DNA from: Clostridia bacterium
GTDB taxonomy: Bacteria > Bacillota > Clostridia > Acetivibrionales > DSM-2933
Direction: 5' to 3'
NCBI GenBank assembly: GCA_026416815.1
Contig: JAOAEJ010000058.1
Location: 34,065-98,064 of the forward strand
DNA length: 64,000 nt
The notes below the pieces were generated by a model that made no database searches, had not been told where the DNA came from, and worked only from the letters and a program-made list of their open reading frames with translations. Position numbers and translations under genes: made by a program. Below, piece after piece: positions 26,699-35,752 of the stretch (position 1 is the stretch's first letter; each line of letters begins with the position of its first letter).

Positions 26699-27373
26699 AT
26701 GGCTTTTTCATCAATGCTAAAACAGCTAAGAGAGGAAAGACACCTGTCACAAAAGGAAATTGCTGATTATCTGGGGATAACGCGCCAGGCTGTTGCTTCC
26801 TATGAGCTTGGGAAAAGAGAGCCTGATTACCAAATCCTAAGAAAGCTGGCTGACTACTTTGGTGTATCTATAGATTATATGCTGGGAAGGGCCAACTGTA
26901 GGGAACTGAATGCGGTTACGGTAGGTAGGAATATAGAACTAATTAGAGGTGATTATACATATAAAGAGCTTTCTGAAGATATACGTGCGAAAACCGGTGC
27001 ACTTATATTCCCGGAAATGCTTGAACTCTATGCTAAAGGAGAAAGGATGCCTTTTGTAGGAACTATAAAAATTTTAGCTAAATATGCCTATGTGCATGAC
27101 TCTTTTTTTTATACTCACAACACCTACGAAACCTTTAAAAGAGAGCAGTCTTTATATAAACTGGAGCAGGAGCAAAGCTTCCAGGATAAAGACGGTTATG
27201 ATTTAGCCTCGACTATGTTAAAATCTTTAGATGATGAGCTGGAAAAATGGATACTAAATGAATGTAATATTAAATATATCAAGTTGGCTAAAGAGATACA
27301 AGAATCGGGTTTATCCGTGGATGTTCTCAAACCTCTTATTGCGAGTATAAAGTCTAGTAAAAACGATTACTAA
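26699..27373 (+). CDS. XRE-family helix-turn-helix regulator
   Basis: A 224-residue protein with a canonical N-terminal Cro/CI-type helix-turn-helix. LKQLREERHLSQKEIADYLGITRQAVASYELGKREPDYQILRKLADYFGVSIDYMLG (near 6-62) includes recognition helix TRQAVASYE. The C-terminal 160 residues are unusual: a second, degenerate HTH-like segment (NIELIRGDYTYKELSEDIRAKTG) and a helical tail. Start may be ATG 26699 (GGGGTG upstream) or GTG 26687. It is divergent from the Spo0E-like gene, so control of that gene and of sporulation timing is plausible but unproven. Confidence 0.85.
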   Translation: MAFSSMLKQLREERHLSQKEIADYLGITRQAVASYELGKREPDYQILRKLADYFGVSIDYMLGRANCRELNAVTVGRNIELIRGDYTYKELSEDIRAKTGALIFPEMLELYAKGERMPFVGTIKILAKYAYVHDSFFYTHNTYETFKREQSLYKLEQEQSFQDKDGYDLASTMLKSLDDELEKWILNECNIKYIKLAKEIQESGLSVDVLKPLIASIKSSKNDY

Positions 27374-27560
27374 AGTTATATGAGTAGACATAAGTTTAAT
27401 AAGTAGTAACCAAGAAGTATAATAGGGCATATAATGTGATAAGAAGACCACGTTTTATCAAGCAAGGCTCTTACATGAATGTGCAGACAGTATATGGCAG
27501 ATGATGAAAAGTTTATAGGCTTATGTACATGGTCATGTAGGTTTTGAAGGGAGAACTTTT

Positions 27561-28004
27561 ATGGATTATATGAACTATTACCAAATGATCAACCCGTGTA
27601 TGGCATGTTCGCCGGTTATGAATTATCCTGTAGAAAATCTTCAGGACATGTATCCGGATGTTTACAAAAGAGTATACCCGAGAATCAAGCAAGTTTGTAT
27701 AGTGACAGACGTAGAGAGCAATCCGGAAATGAATCCGTATCCAAGTCGTGCTGCCGTTGAAAGAATGGCAGACGAGATATATAACAGTATTTCCATGGAG
27801 ATGGGAGATTTGGACGATGACAACAGGCAGTTTGGGGTTGGAGTAGCAGGAGGTTATCCGGGCTATTACGGGTATCCTGGGTATGCAGGATACTACAATT
27901 ACCCTGCATATGGCTATTATGGCGGAAGGAGATTTTTGCGTGACCTTATAGGTATATTATTAATTAGAGAGCTTCTTGGCAGGAGAGGAATTTATTATTA
28001 TTAG
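27561..28004 (+). CDS. Gly/Tyr-rich hypothetical protein, possibly spore-surface
   Basis: Not assigned to a family. The 147-residue protein has an N-terminal half with conserved-looking NYYQMINPCMACSPVMNYPVENLQDMYPDVYKRVYPRIKQVC. A low-complexity GYPGYYGYPGYAGYYNYPAYGYYGG stretch (near 96-121) follows, and then a short hydrophobic/basic tail (RRFLRDLIGILLIRELLGRR). Such compositions are common among clostridial spore-coat proteins, and Spo0E-like and XRE genes are adjacent; a coat role is inference. GGGAGA precedes the ATG and a strong terminator follows. Confidence 0.7.
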   Translation: MDYMNYYQMINPCMACSPVMNYPVENLQDMYPDVYKRVYPRIKQVCIVTDVESNPEMNPYPSRAAVERMADEIYNSISMEMGDLDDDNRQFGVGVAGGYPGYYGYPGYAGYYNYPAYGYYGGRRFLRDLIGILLIRELLGRRGIYYY

Positions 28005-28009
28005 AAATT

Positions 28010-28055
28010 AAAGCGATATGAGGTGTTCAATGTAATGCCTCATATCGCTTTTTTA
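28010..28055 (+). terminator. bidirectional terminator between Gly/Tyr-rich gene and PII gene
   Basis: AAAGCGATATGAGG (28010) pairs with CCTCATATCGCTTT (28038), then TTTTATTA. It lies between convergent genes. Confidence 0.92.
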
Positions 28056-28394
28056 TTATATTGCTTTTTCGCCTCTTTCACCGGTCCTTATACGTATTGC
28101 ATCTTCCACATTGTATATGAAGATTTTACCGTCACCTACTTCTCCGGTCTTTGCCCCTTCACATATTAAGGCTACTACATCATTCACCAGTTCATCCTTG
28201 GTAATAATTTCAATTTTTATTTTGGGAAGTAAATTTAGCGTAACTTCAGTACCACGATAGTATTCTTTTCTACCCTTTTGATGGCCACATCCCATAACCT
28301 GACTGATTGTAATACCGTGGACATTGAATTTATTAAGGGCTTCCTTGATTTCTTCAAGTTTACCCGGTCTTATTATTGCTTCAATTTTTTTCAT
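28056..28394 (-). CDS. PII-family nitrogen regulatory protein, copy 1
   Basis: A 112-residue PII protein that senses ATP/ADP and 2-oxoglutarate and usually docks on AmtB. It has the T-loop QKGRKEYYRGTEVTLNLLPK (39-58) and the nucleotide-binding C-terminus KTGEVGDGKIFIYNVEDAIRIRTGERG. Position 51, the uridylylated tyrosine of enterobacterial GlnB/GlnK, is valine, so this mode of modification is not expected. It is very similar to the copy at 28633; changes cluster in residues 66-85. It is separated from that copy by a terminator, so it needs read-through or its own promoter. Confidence 0.95.
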   Translation of the reverse strand: MKKIEAIIRPGKLEEIKEALNKFNVHGITISQVMGCGHQKGRKEYYRGTEVTLNLLPKIKIEIITKDELVNDVVALICEGAKTGEVGDGKIFIYNVEDAIRIRTGERGEKAI

Positions 28395-28495
28395 TTAAAC
28401 GCACCCCTCACACTTTTAAGATAAACATCCTTTGGGCATTCAATATTTATTGTACATTCAACTATGCTTTTGGTCAAATAGTATTTCAACAAAAA

Positions 28496-28545
28496 GCAAG
28501 AAAAAAGAGTGGCAAGGGTAAATCCCTGCAACTCTTTTTTCTTGT
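28496..28545 (-). terminator. terminator between the two PII genes
   Basis: On minus, AAGAAAAAAGAGT pairs with ACTCTTTTTTCTT, with inner GCAGGGATTTACCCTTGC. It lies downstream of PII copy 2. Confidence 0.8.
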
Positions 28546-28632
28546 GACAATATATTTAGGGAGTTTATATGGTAAGCTAGGTAAAGAACTATAAGTACCT
28601 ACAATACCCGTTAAAGTGAAAGTAATTATTAA

Positions 28633-28971
28633 TTAAATTGCATTTTCGCCTCTTTCACCGGTTCTTATCCTTACAACATCTTCAACATTGTATATGAAAA
28701 TTTTACCGTCCCCGACTTCTCCGGTCTTGGCTTCTTTTGATATTAGGCTGATTATATCTTCAACGTGTTGGTCTCTAGTAACAATCTCTACCTTTATCTT
28801 AGGCAGGAGATTGAGAGTAACTTCTGTACCACGATAATACTCTTTTCTACCTTTTTGATGACCGCAGCCCATAACCTGGCTGATTGTTAGCCCGTGAATG
28901 TTGAACTTGTTCAGTGTTTCCTTGATTTCTTCTAATTTACCCGGTCTAATGATTGCTTCAATTTTCTTCAT
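28633..28971 (-). CDS. PII-family nitrogen regulatory protein, copy 2 (amt-linked)
   Basis: A 112-residue PII paralogue lying 67 bases downstream of amt, the classic amtB-glnK arrangement in which PII blocks the ammonium channel when nitrogen is plentiful. The T-loop reads QKGRKEYYRGTEVTLNLLPK, again with Val at position 51 instead of Tyr. The 66-85 region (ITRDQHVEDIISLISKEA) differs from copy 1, as does the end (GENAI vs GEKAI). This suggests a recent tandem duplication with some divergence. Confidence 0.95.
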   Translation of the reverse strand: MKKIEAIIRPGKLEEIKETLNKFNIHGLTISQVMGCGHQKGRKEYYRGTEVTLNLLPKIKVEIVTRDQHVEDIISLISKEAKTGEVGDGKIFIYNVEDVVRIRTGERGENAI

Positions 28972-29038
28972 TATGCTGCACCTCTCTTAGATTTAGTATA
29001 ATGTTATTACATAGAATGTAACTACATTGGTCAAGGTT

Positions 29039-30382
29039 TTACAGGGCAATACCCTGCTCTCCGGAGAAATCTGGGTATGCGTCTTCTCCATGTTGTGTTA
29101 TATCAAGACCTTCATCCTCTTCAGCTTCACTTACACGCAATTTAGTAAATACTGAAATTACCTTTAGGATAACGAAGGTAAGTACTGCTGATAACGCTAT
29201 TGTAACTACTACGCTTAAAGCCTGAATAATCAACTGCTTTGGATCGCCGCTTAAGAATAAGCCATCATTTTGTACTAATGGATTGATTGATTTATCTGCA
29301 AAGAGACCTGTTGCGAGAGCTCCCCATATACCGCCAATACCGTGGCAACCGAAGGCATCGAGAGCGTCATCATAGCCTAATTTTGCCTTAACTACACTAA
29401 CACCGAAATAGCATATTGGGCTTACAGCCAAACCTATTAGAATTGCCGGCAATACTCCGACAAAGCCTGCACCGGGTGTAATTGCTACAAGTCCTACTAC
29501 TGCACCTGTTGCAGCACCTAAAAGTGTTGGTTTACCGTGGTGGAACCACTCTACTATAACCCATGATAGTAAGCCGGCTGCTGCTGCTGTATTAGTAGTT
29601 ATCAAAGCATTTATTGCAAGACCGTTTGCTGCTAATGCACTTCCTGCGTTAAATCCGAACCATCCGAACCATAACAGTGCTGTACCTATAAGTGTAAAGG
29701 GGATATTATGAGGTATCATTGGAGTAGTTCTGTAGCCTTTTCTTTTTCCAATAACAAGAGCTGCAACAAGACCCGCTATACCTGAACTGATGTGTACTAC
29801 TGTACCACCTGCAAAGTCAAGTGCACCAAGCTTTAAGAGCCAGCCACCGGAACCCCATACCCAGTGTGCCAAAGGATCATAAACAAGTGTAGCCCAGAGA
29901 AGGGTGAAGATTAAAAAGGCTGAGAAGCGCATTCTTTCCGCAAATGCTCCGGTTATCAAAGCTGGCGTGATGATAGCAAACATCAATTGGAACATTGCAA
30001 AAGCTCCATGAGGAATTGTAGCTGCATAGCCCGATGGATCTGCACCGACTCCCTTAAATCCAAGGAAATCAAATCCCCCGAAAAGGCCGTGGAATGCATC
30101 CTGACCAAAAGCTATTGAATAGCCGAACAAAACCCATTGTACAGATATAAGTCCGATTATTATAAATGAATTCATCATAGTATTAAGTACATTCTTTTTT
30201 CTAACCATACCGCCGTAAAACAATGCAAGGCCAGGAATCATGATAAATACTAGCGCTGTAGACAATATAGAGAAGGTAGTATCTCCTGCGTCAATTTTGG
30301 GTTCACCTTCAGCAAATGCAAATATTGGTAAGCTAACGATAATTAATAATGTAAAAAGCAATGCAAAAAATTTCTTTTTCAT
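29039..30382 (-). CDS. amt: ammonium transporter (Amt/MEP/Rh family)
   Basis: A 447-residue membrane protein with an N-terminal signal peptide (KKKFFALLFTLLIIVSLPIFAFAEGE) and then the Amt core of about eleven helices. FIMIPGLALFYGGMVRKKNVLNTMMNSF, FAFAERMRFSAFLIFTLLW-type and DFAGGTVVHISSGIAGLVAAL are signatures. It also has the twin-histidine region, and DDALDAFGCHGIGGIWGALATGLF near the end. GGAGGAG before ATG 30382 sets the start; a farther ATG at 30421 lacks a site. It conducts ammonia/ammonium inward under nitrogen limitation. A roughly 390-base leader with an internal terminator precedes it, suggesting antitermination control. Confidence 0.95.
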   Translation of the reverse strand: MKKKFFALLFTLLIIVSLPIFAFAEGEPKIDAGDTTFSILSTALVFIMIPGLALFYGGMVRKKNVLNTMMNSFIIIGLISVQWVLFGYSIAFGQDAFHGLFGGFDFLGFKGVGADPSGYAATIPHGAFAMFQLMFAIITPALITGAFAERMRFSAFLIFTLLWATLVYDPLAHWVWGSGGWLLKLGALDFAGGTVVHISSGIAGLVAALVIGKRKGYRTTPMIPHNIPFTLIGTALLWFGWFGFNAGSALAANGLAINALITTNTAAAAGLLSWVIVEWFHHGKPTLLGAATGAVVGLVAITPGAGFVGVLPAILIGLAVSPICYFGVSVVKAKLGYDDALDAFGCHGIGGIWGALATGLFADKSINPLVQNDGLFLSGDPKQLIIQALSVVVTIALSAVLTFVILKVISVFTKLRVSEAEEDEGLDITQHGEDAYPDFSGEQGIAL

Positions 30383-30698
30383 AGTTCGACTCCTCCATAA
30401 ACTTATTATTTTTTGATTCATAGTGTGTATGAAAAGTATCTTACTTTCTCGGTTGACTTAAGAAACTCTGTTTATAAAAGTGGACTTTCACAACATCTTC
30501 CTTATGCACCGGTGGTTCTGAGTAATGTTTTTTTCAGACACTTTGACTGTTGTTTGGAATTATCGACTTTGATAATACACAGATTACACAGATAAGTTAG
30601 TGCCGTCTTTAAATAAACTTAGATTAAAGTTAAAGCGGTAAACTAACGCTGATATGGAGCTCCAACACAGAATCGCTTCGACGGGATTCGTGGAAATC

Positions 30699-30744
30699 AA
30701 AAAAGCGCATTATCAGTAAAAACTTTATCTTCACTGATAAGCGC
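30699..30744 (-). terminator. leader terminator (attenuator) of amt with ANTAR-type hexaloop
   Basis: On minus, GCGCTTATCAGT pairs with ACTGATAATGCGC, followed by TTTTTTG. The 5' arm can instead form TTATC-AGTGAA-GATAA (30740-30725), a hairpin with a six-base loop carrying A at position 1 and G at position 4, the recognition rule for ANTAR proteins. It lies about 315 bases upstream of amt, just past the predicted transcription start. The usual first hexaloop of the tandem pair was not found with confidence. Confidence 0.65.
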
Positions 30745-30778
30745 CCTTGTTTATTTTCACCATTGTTAACTTAATTAT

Positions 30779-30807
30779 AGTATATCATGGATGTCAATGA
30801 ATTGCAA
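30779..30807 (-). promoter_or_regulatory. promoter of amt leader
   Basis: On minus, TTGCAA (30807-30802) and TATACT (30784-30779) with a 17-base spacer. It starts a long leader containing the terminator at 30744. Confidence 0.65.
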
Positions 30808-31094
30808 TAATATTATTTGAAAAATTCAAAAAAATATTAAGGTTTTTTTAGAGATTCCTTTATAGGTGCTTGATTGATAAATGGAAATACCTGATAGATT
30901 ATTAAAACGTACATTACAAAACGACAGAAATATGAAGGTTTCAGAATGTGAACTTGCATAAATAAAATGAATATGTTATTATGGTAAAAAATAAATTGTT
31001 ATGCTTTTATTTATCAATTATTTCTGCTATATTATTATTATAGAAGGAAAAGTTAATATGTATTCCTTTTTATACTGAACGAGACGATGAAGTC

Positions 31095-31135
31095 TTTCGC
31101 TATGCCGTATGCTATAGTCGAGAGGCTTTTTTTGC
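31095..31135 (+). terminator. terminator-like hairpin upstream of the ANTAR gene
   Basis: TCTTTCG-CTAT pairs with ATAG-T-CGAGAGG, followed by CTTTTTTTGC. It is preceded by a small AGAC/GTCT hairpin with loop GATGAA. No gene ends here, so it may be an attenuator in the leader of the ANTAR gene. Confidence 0.6.
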
Positions 31136-31163
31136 AATTTTAAATTTATACTGCCATATGGTT

Positions 31164-31291
31164 TCTAGATAAATTGCGATAATGATATTATAAGGAAAAA
31201 TTTGATTATAGCAATATAACTTAAGGTAACAAATTGCAAAAAAGACTTAGAGAGAACTTTGTTGTAGCGTCTTTTTTGCAATTTATATAGA
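31164..31291 (+). repeat. 128-bp dispersed repeat, copy B
   Basis: Same element as at 7342-7469, same orientation. The 15-bp stem AAATTGCAAAAAAGA/TCTTTTTTGCAATTT is unchanged. The loop reads CTTAGAGAGAACTTTGTTG, two or three changes from copy A. The first stem keeps its pairing except for one mismatch. It ends TTATATAGA, complementary to the TCTATATAA start of copies A and C. Confidence 0.9.
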
Positions 31292-31390
31292 TGTAGAATA
31301 GGACTTTTTTGCAACTATTTTAATAAAATATATTGAATAATTTTCTGATGATAACATCATAATTACTATTATGTTGAAAGGCGGTTTTTT

Positions 31391-31975
31391 ATGGCGGGGG
31401 AGAAATACATCGTAGCAGCTGCAGAGAACTCTATACAGATTTCAGTACGGAATATTCTTAACCCTTGCGGTTATGTATTTCTGGGCAATTGTAGTGACGC
31501 TATTTCGCTAATGAGGTTAATAAGAAGCTACAACCCTGACTTTATAGTGGTTGATGCTAATATGCATATGAGGGAGTTACGGCATACTCTTGAAACTATA
31601 GATGATGAGCTCCTTTGTACCTGTGTTATTCTTGGTGATTATAAAGATGTAGAGTTGGTCAGCATAATGGAAAAGTCAAAGTCTTTGGTGTTTTGTCCTA
31701 AAACCCTAAACAGGGAGGTTTTGCTTCACACTGTTGATATGGCTAATATTAACTTTAAGAGAATTGCTGACCTTAATAAAAAGCTAAGAGAGATGACTGA
31801 AAATTATGAGACCCGTAAGGCTGTTGAAAGAGCAAAGTGGATACTTATTCAACGGGACGGAATAAGTGAGAATGAAGCGTATGAGCGTATGCGTAAAAAG
31901 AGTATGGATAGCAGGCTTTCTATGAAGTCTATAGCGGACGCAATTATATTTACTCATGAGCTGGGTAATAAATAG
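31391..31975 (+). CDS. ANTAR-domain response regulator (RNA-binding antiterminator)
   Basis: A 194-residue protein. Residues 1-120 form a receiver-like domain (KYIVAAAENSIQISVRNIL, FIVVDANMHMREL) in which the usual phospho-acceptor Asp may be D55 in VVDAN; the acidic pair near the start is missing, so it may be a pseudo-receiver. A coiled linker (FKRIADLNKKLREMTENYETR) leads to the C-terminal ANTAR domain (KAVERAKWILIQRDGISENEAYERMRKKSMDSRLSMKSIADAII, near 143-186). ANTAR proteins bind tandem hexaloop hairpins and prevent termination. It is divergent from amt, whose leader carries a hexaloop-overlapped terminator, so amt is the obvious target (inference). Confidence 0.9.
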   Translation: MAGEKYIVAAAENSIQISVRNILNPCGYVFLGNCSDAISLMRLIRSYNPDFIVVDANMHMRELRHTLETIDDELLCTCVILGDYKDVELVSIMEKSKSLVFCPKTLNREVLLHTVDMANINFKRIADLNKKLREMTENYETRKAVERAKWILIQRDGISENEAYERMRKKSMDSRLSMKSIADAIIFTHELGNK

Positions 31976-32113
31976 GTAGAGTTTATATAAGAGGGGGAGT
32001 TTCTTCATGAGGGACTATCCCTCTTACTTGCATTATTTGTTGGAATTGAGTAAAATATTATCCTATGGTATTTTAGTTTGATACCATGAGATACGTTTGA
32101 AGGGGATGATAAA

Positions 32114-33227
32114 GTGCTTGAACTGGAACAGTATAAACTTGAAATTGAAGCCATGAAAAGCGATTTAAACGAAATGAGGGCTTCTCTTTGACATCGCTAG
32201 ATTAAGTGATGAGATTGCTGAATTGGAGCAAAAAGCTTCAGAGCCAGATTTCTGGAATGATATAGAAAACTCACAAAAGGTTTTACAGAGGACAAAGGCA
32301 CTGAAAACAAAAGTGGAGAAGTTTGAAAATCTCAACTCACAATGGGAAGACCTACAGACCTTGGCAGTGCTTGGGCTGGAAGAGCAGGATGAGAGTGTCA
32401 TACCTGAAGTTGAGGAGGGACTTGGTAAGTTAAAGGAAGACTTTGCTAATTTGAGACTTGAAACACTTTTAACAGGGCAGTATGACAAAAACAATGCTAT
32501 ACTTACTCTTCATGCAGGGGCAGGCGGAACAGAGGCTCAGGATTGGGCGCAAATGCTCTTTAGGATGTATACAAGGTGGGCTGAAAAGAAGGGTTATACA
32601 GTTAAAACCCTTGATTTCCTTGATGGTGAGGAAGCCGGTATAAAGAGTGTAACCATACAGGTCATAGGGGATAATGCTTATGGGTATCTGAGGTCTGAGA
32701 AAGGTGTCCACAGACTAGTAAGAATATCGCCTTTTGACTCTTCAGGAAGAAGGCATACTTCCTTTGCTTCGGTAGATGTTATGCCGGAATTGGATGACGA
32801 TATAGAAATAGACATAAGCCCTGATGATTTAAGGATGGATACTTTCCGCGCTAGTGGAGCAGGAGGTCAGCACGTCAATAAAACCGAGTCTGCGGTAAGG
32901 ATTACTCATATACCTACTGGAGTAGTAGTGGCTTGCCAGACCGAGCGTTCGCAGCATCAGAACAGGGATACTGCAATGAAGATGCTGAAAGCCAAGCTTC
33001 TTGAATTAAAAGAACGTGAACAGAAAGAGAAAATAGAAGACTTGAAGGGTGTGCAGCTGGATATTGCATGGGGAAGTCAGATTAGATCCTATGTGTTCTG
33101 TCCTTATACTCTGGTTAAGGACCATAGAACCAACTATGAAGAGGGAAACGTGAATTCAGTGATGGATGGAGAAATAGACGGATATATAAATGCATATCTT
33201 GCTAGTGGGCTAGGTAATAAAAAATAG
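32114..33227 (+). CDS. prfB: peptide chain release factor 2 with programmed +1 frameshift
   Basis: Recognises UGA and UAA stop codons. The frame opens at GTG 32114 (MLELEQYKLEIEAMKSDLNEMRASL, 25 codons) and meets CTT-TGA-C at 32186-32192, the classic RF2 autoregulatory shift site. It continues in the +1 frame from GAC at 32190 to 33227; total about 370 residues. The shifted part has the RF2 anticodon-mimic SPF (VRISPFDSSGRRHTSF) and the catalytic GGQ loop (RASGAGGQHVNKTESAVR). Low RF2 lets ribosomes pause at TGA and shift, restoring synthesis. AAGGGG precedes the GTG. The expected Shine-Dalgarno-like stimulator (GAGGG at 32176) lies just before the slip site. Confidence 0.97.
32176..32192 (+). 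promoter_or_regulatory. programmed +1 frameshift site of prfB
   Basis: Slippery CTTTGAC at 32186-32192 with the Shine-Dalgarno-like GAGGG a few bases upstream (32176-32180). The zero-frame TGA is at 32189-32191. Confidence 0.96.
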
Positions 33228-33253
33228 CTTCCAAACGGAAGCTATTTTTTTGC
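33223..33253. terminator. bidirectional terminator between prfB and the secreted protein
   Basis: AAATAGCTTCC pairs with GGAAGCTATTT around AAAC, with A and T runs on both sides. It overlaps the 3' ends of both convergent genes. Confidence 0.9.
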
Positions 33254-35629
33254 TTCAAAGGTTCCACTGGCCTTTGAATATCTAACTCTTAACTTATCAA
33301 ACCAGAATTTACCTTCGGATATGGAGATAAAGCGGATACTAACTTCAAATTTATTGTCATTGCTCAGTTCGATACGATCAATTTCGTAGCCAAAGTCAAA
33401 GGATGAATAGTGCTGGTTTATCTTATCATAAACGACTTGTAACGGGGTATAGCCTATTATACTAAGATTACCTGATGTGTTATCAGATTCAACTATGCAG
33501 TAACCTTGCGATTCTTTGAAGTCGAAGAATACCTGAGTATGGGACTTTTCGGTGAAGTTAGCATTTGGATCAACACTCACAAATTTACCAATTGAAGATG
33601 TGTATATACCGTACCTAGTTTCAAGTTGGACTGGAGAACTACTTTGTATATCCCTTTTTAAAATGCTATCGGTTATTTCAAAGCTGTTTTGGGCATAGTC
33701 GGCCTTTACCTTATAGAAGCCACTTGCCGGGATACCCTCAAGAGAAGCAATTATATCACCTGTGGTGTTAAGGTTTACCGCTGAAGTGAGGTAAGCAGTT
33801 TCACCTAATTTTAACTTGAAGAAGTTTTCCAGTAAGACTACTTTTATATTCCTTGTTTCTTTTTTTGCCTGTCTTTCGAGGTACTCCGGAGTAGTTTCTA
33901 CATTAAAGGAGGTTGCTATTTGGTTTATGGCGGTACATAAATCCTCGTCAAATACTTTGCCGTCAACAACTATATAATCGCTGGCAGATACAAAAAGTGA
34001 ATAAATCTTTTTATTGCGAATAATATCCATAGAATATCCTATCTTGCTTCTACTGTTGGGATCCAGGAAGTTAACCAGCCTATAGATGTAAATGACTCCA
34101 TTGTTCCAGTAGTATCCAGTGGATAGTATCCTGCTTCTGGTATCCATACAAGGGGATGAGTATCTTTTTATAAGATTTTTTAAAGCTGCAGAGTTTGCTT
34201 GCGTAGTAAACTTCAGTATGTCCGAATAACTTGGGGAGGAATTAAATTCTCCCTCAGAAATTGATACATCTAAAGGCCCTGAGAAATCAGGGTGTTTTAT
34301 AACATATTTATCATAATTTATATCACTGGATACGTCCGGTGTAAGCTGCCAGCTTTCAGGGTACGAAAAAGAATACCCTTCCTCTTTGTTTTCAAACTTA
34401 ATTGTTTTTTCAGAGTCGAGGCTGTTATGTTTTATAGGAGCAAAAAATACTAAGGAATCCAATATTCTAAAAAATTCATTTCTAATTTTATCATCAGGCT
34501 TGATTAGTCTGCTGTTTAATTTAATCCTGTACTGTTTGGAGTTAGTTACAGTAAAATAATCTTCTATGTAGGATATTCCTTGACGGTCACTAAGTTCATA
34601 TTTAAGGCAGAAAAAATCTTTTTCCGAAAGCCTGATATAATTCTCATAGGTTATGTTGATTTTGTTCCCATGCAATTCTTTGATATAATCTACTTTGCTT
34701 TGTATACTACCCTTACTTAAAAATGGCTCAACTGATATGGAAAAACTGTGGTTATAGTTGATTTTGAAGCTTTTATGGTCATATTCTCCAACAAGGTTGT
34801 TTTGCATATAGGGTATAAAGTTTGAAGGATAGGTAATCTTATATCCTGCCGATTCATTTGCTAAAACGGTGTAGATTGTGTCAGCTTTCCCCGGTTCGGG
34901 ATAGATTCCTTCATTAGCTAATTGAATTAAAGTATCATCGGTAAAGACATCCAGGGGCTTTTCTTGAGGAGGCAAGTCAAGTATGATAATGGAATTAACC
35001 AAAGCCGACATACGTTTTAGAAGCTCCTTGGTTAGGATGCCCTTTTTAGCAGTAAAATTGATAGTATACACAGTTCTGTTAGAATAGACAGGCAGAGAGA
35101 TATTTATATGGATTTCTTCACTGGTTTGTTGGCTGTCGGATTTTATAATGTTATAGAGCATGATGTGGGAGTCTTGACCGAAAAGTTTTTCACTGTAGTC
35201 CTTAAAAATCTTTATATTTGACTCAGCCATGTTCTTGCTTATGCTTCCATATAGAAAGTCCTTCATGTAAGAATCAAGCATGGAGGTAAAGTAGCTTTCT
35301 TTGTAGCTGATGAACATTCTGAATATTTCATCGTCGGTAGAATCGGTATCATTCAGGTATTGCCGCATAGCTTCCATACCTGCACTGTCCAACCTGTCAC
35401 ATGCAATAACACCTGAAAAGTTCTCAGTTTTATCTATAAAAGTTAGGATACTGTCATCCATAGTATTAGAAGAGTTAGCTGAATGCAAATAGACCTCATT
35501 AGTTACCGATAAAGAATAGTCAAATGAGGCATTTGTGTAGGTGGTACGGGTATTAGTTTTTGCATAGCTGTTAATGGATAATATTAGTATAATTATAGAA
35601 AATATAAAAATTATGGTTAACTTCTTCAT
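33242..35629 (-). CDS. large secreted/anchored protein with repeated PsbP-like segments
   Basis: A 795-residue protein with a clear signal peptide (KKLTIIFIFSIIILILSINSYAKT). No enzyme motif was found. The chain repeats a theme in which a semi-conserved Y-[KS]-[IF]-[TS]-YPS/YPESW motif begins a roughly 150-residue unit: SAGYKITYPSNFIPYMQNN near 265 and EEGYSFSYPESWQLTPDV near 420. An N-terminal unit begins NASFDYSLSVTNEVYL. This PsbP-like fold is common in clostridial exported proteins of unknown role. AGGAG lies nine bases before the ATG. It is convergent with prfB and has its own promoter region. Confidence 0.75.
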   Translation of the reverse strand: MKKLTIIFIFSIIILILSINSYAKTNTRTTYTNASFDYSLSVTNEVYLHSANSSNTMDDSILTFIDKTENFSGVIACDRLDSAGMEAMRQYLNDTDSTDDEIFRMFISYKESYFTSMLDSYMKDFLYGSISKNMAESNIKIFKDYSEKLFGQDSHIMLYNIIKSDSQQTSEEIHINISLPVYSNRTVYTINFTAKKGILTKELLKRMSALVNSIIILDLPPQEKPLDVFTDDTLIQLANEGIYPEPGKADTIYTVLANESAGYKITYPSNFIPYMQNNLVGEYDHKSFKINYNHSFSISVEPFLSKGSIQSKVDYIKELHGNKINITYENYIRLSEKDFFCLKYELSDRQGISYIEDYFTVTNSKQYRIKLNSRLIKPDDKIRNEFFRILDSLVFFAPIKHNSLDSEKTIKFENKEEGYSFSYPESWQLTPDVSSDINYDKYVIKHPDFSGPLDVSISEGEFNSSPSYSDILKFTTQANSAALKNLIKRYSSPCMDTRSRILSTGYYWNNGVIYIYRLVNFLDPNSRSKIGYSMDIIRNKKIYSLFVSASDYIVVDGKVFDEDLCTAINQIATSFNVETTPEYLERQAKKETRNIKVVLLENFFKLKLGETAYLTSAVNLNTTGDIIASLEGIPASGFYKVKADYAQNSFEITDSILKRDIQSSSPVQLETRYGIYTSSIGKFVSVDPNANFTEKSHTQVFFDFKESQGYCIVESDNTSGNLSIIGYTPLQVVYDKINQHYSSFDFGYEIDRIELSNDNKFEVSIRFISISEGKFWFDKLRVRYSKASGTFEAKK

Positions 35630-35752
35630 AAAGGCTCCTATAGAGTATTATTTTGCTAATTCTATATTAGCAGAGGGGGTGAGGGTGGACAATAAATGTA
35701 AACTAATTGTAAAGAAGATGAAACATATATTTAAAGATTGATTTTGTGGATA

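Larger units (their letters stand above)
30808..31390. other. 583-bp divergent spacer between amt leader and ANTAR gene
   Basis: AT-rich. It contains a terminator-like hairpin at 31095-31135 and a copy of the 128-bp repeat at 31164-31291. No gene seen. Confidence 0.5.
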
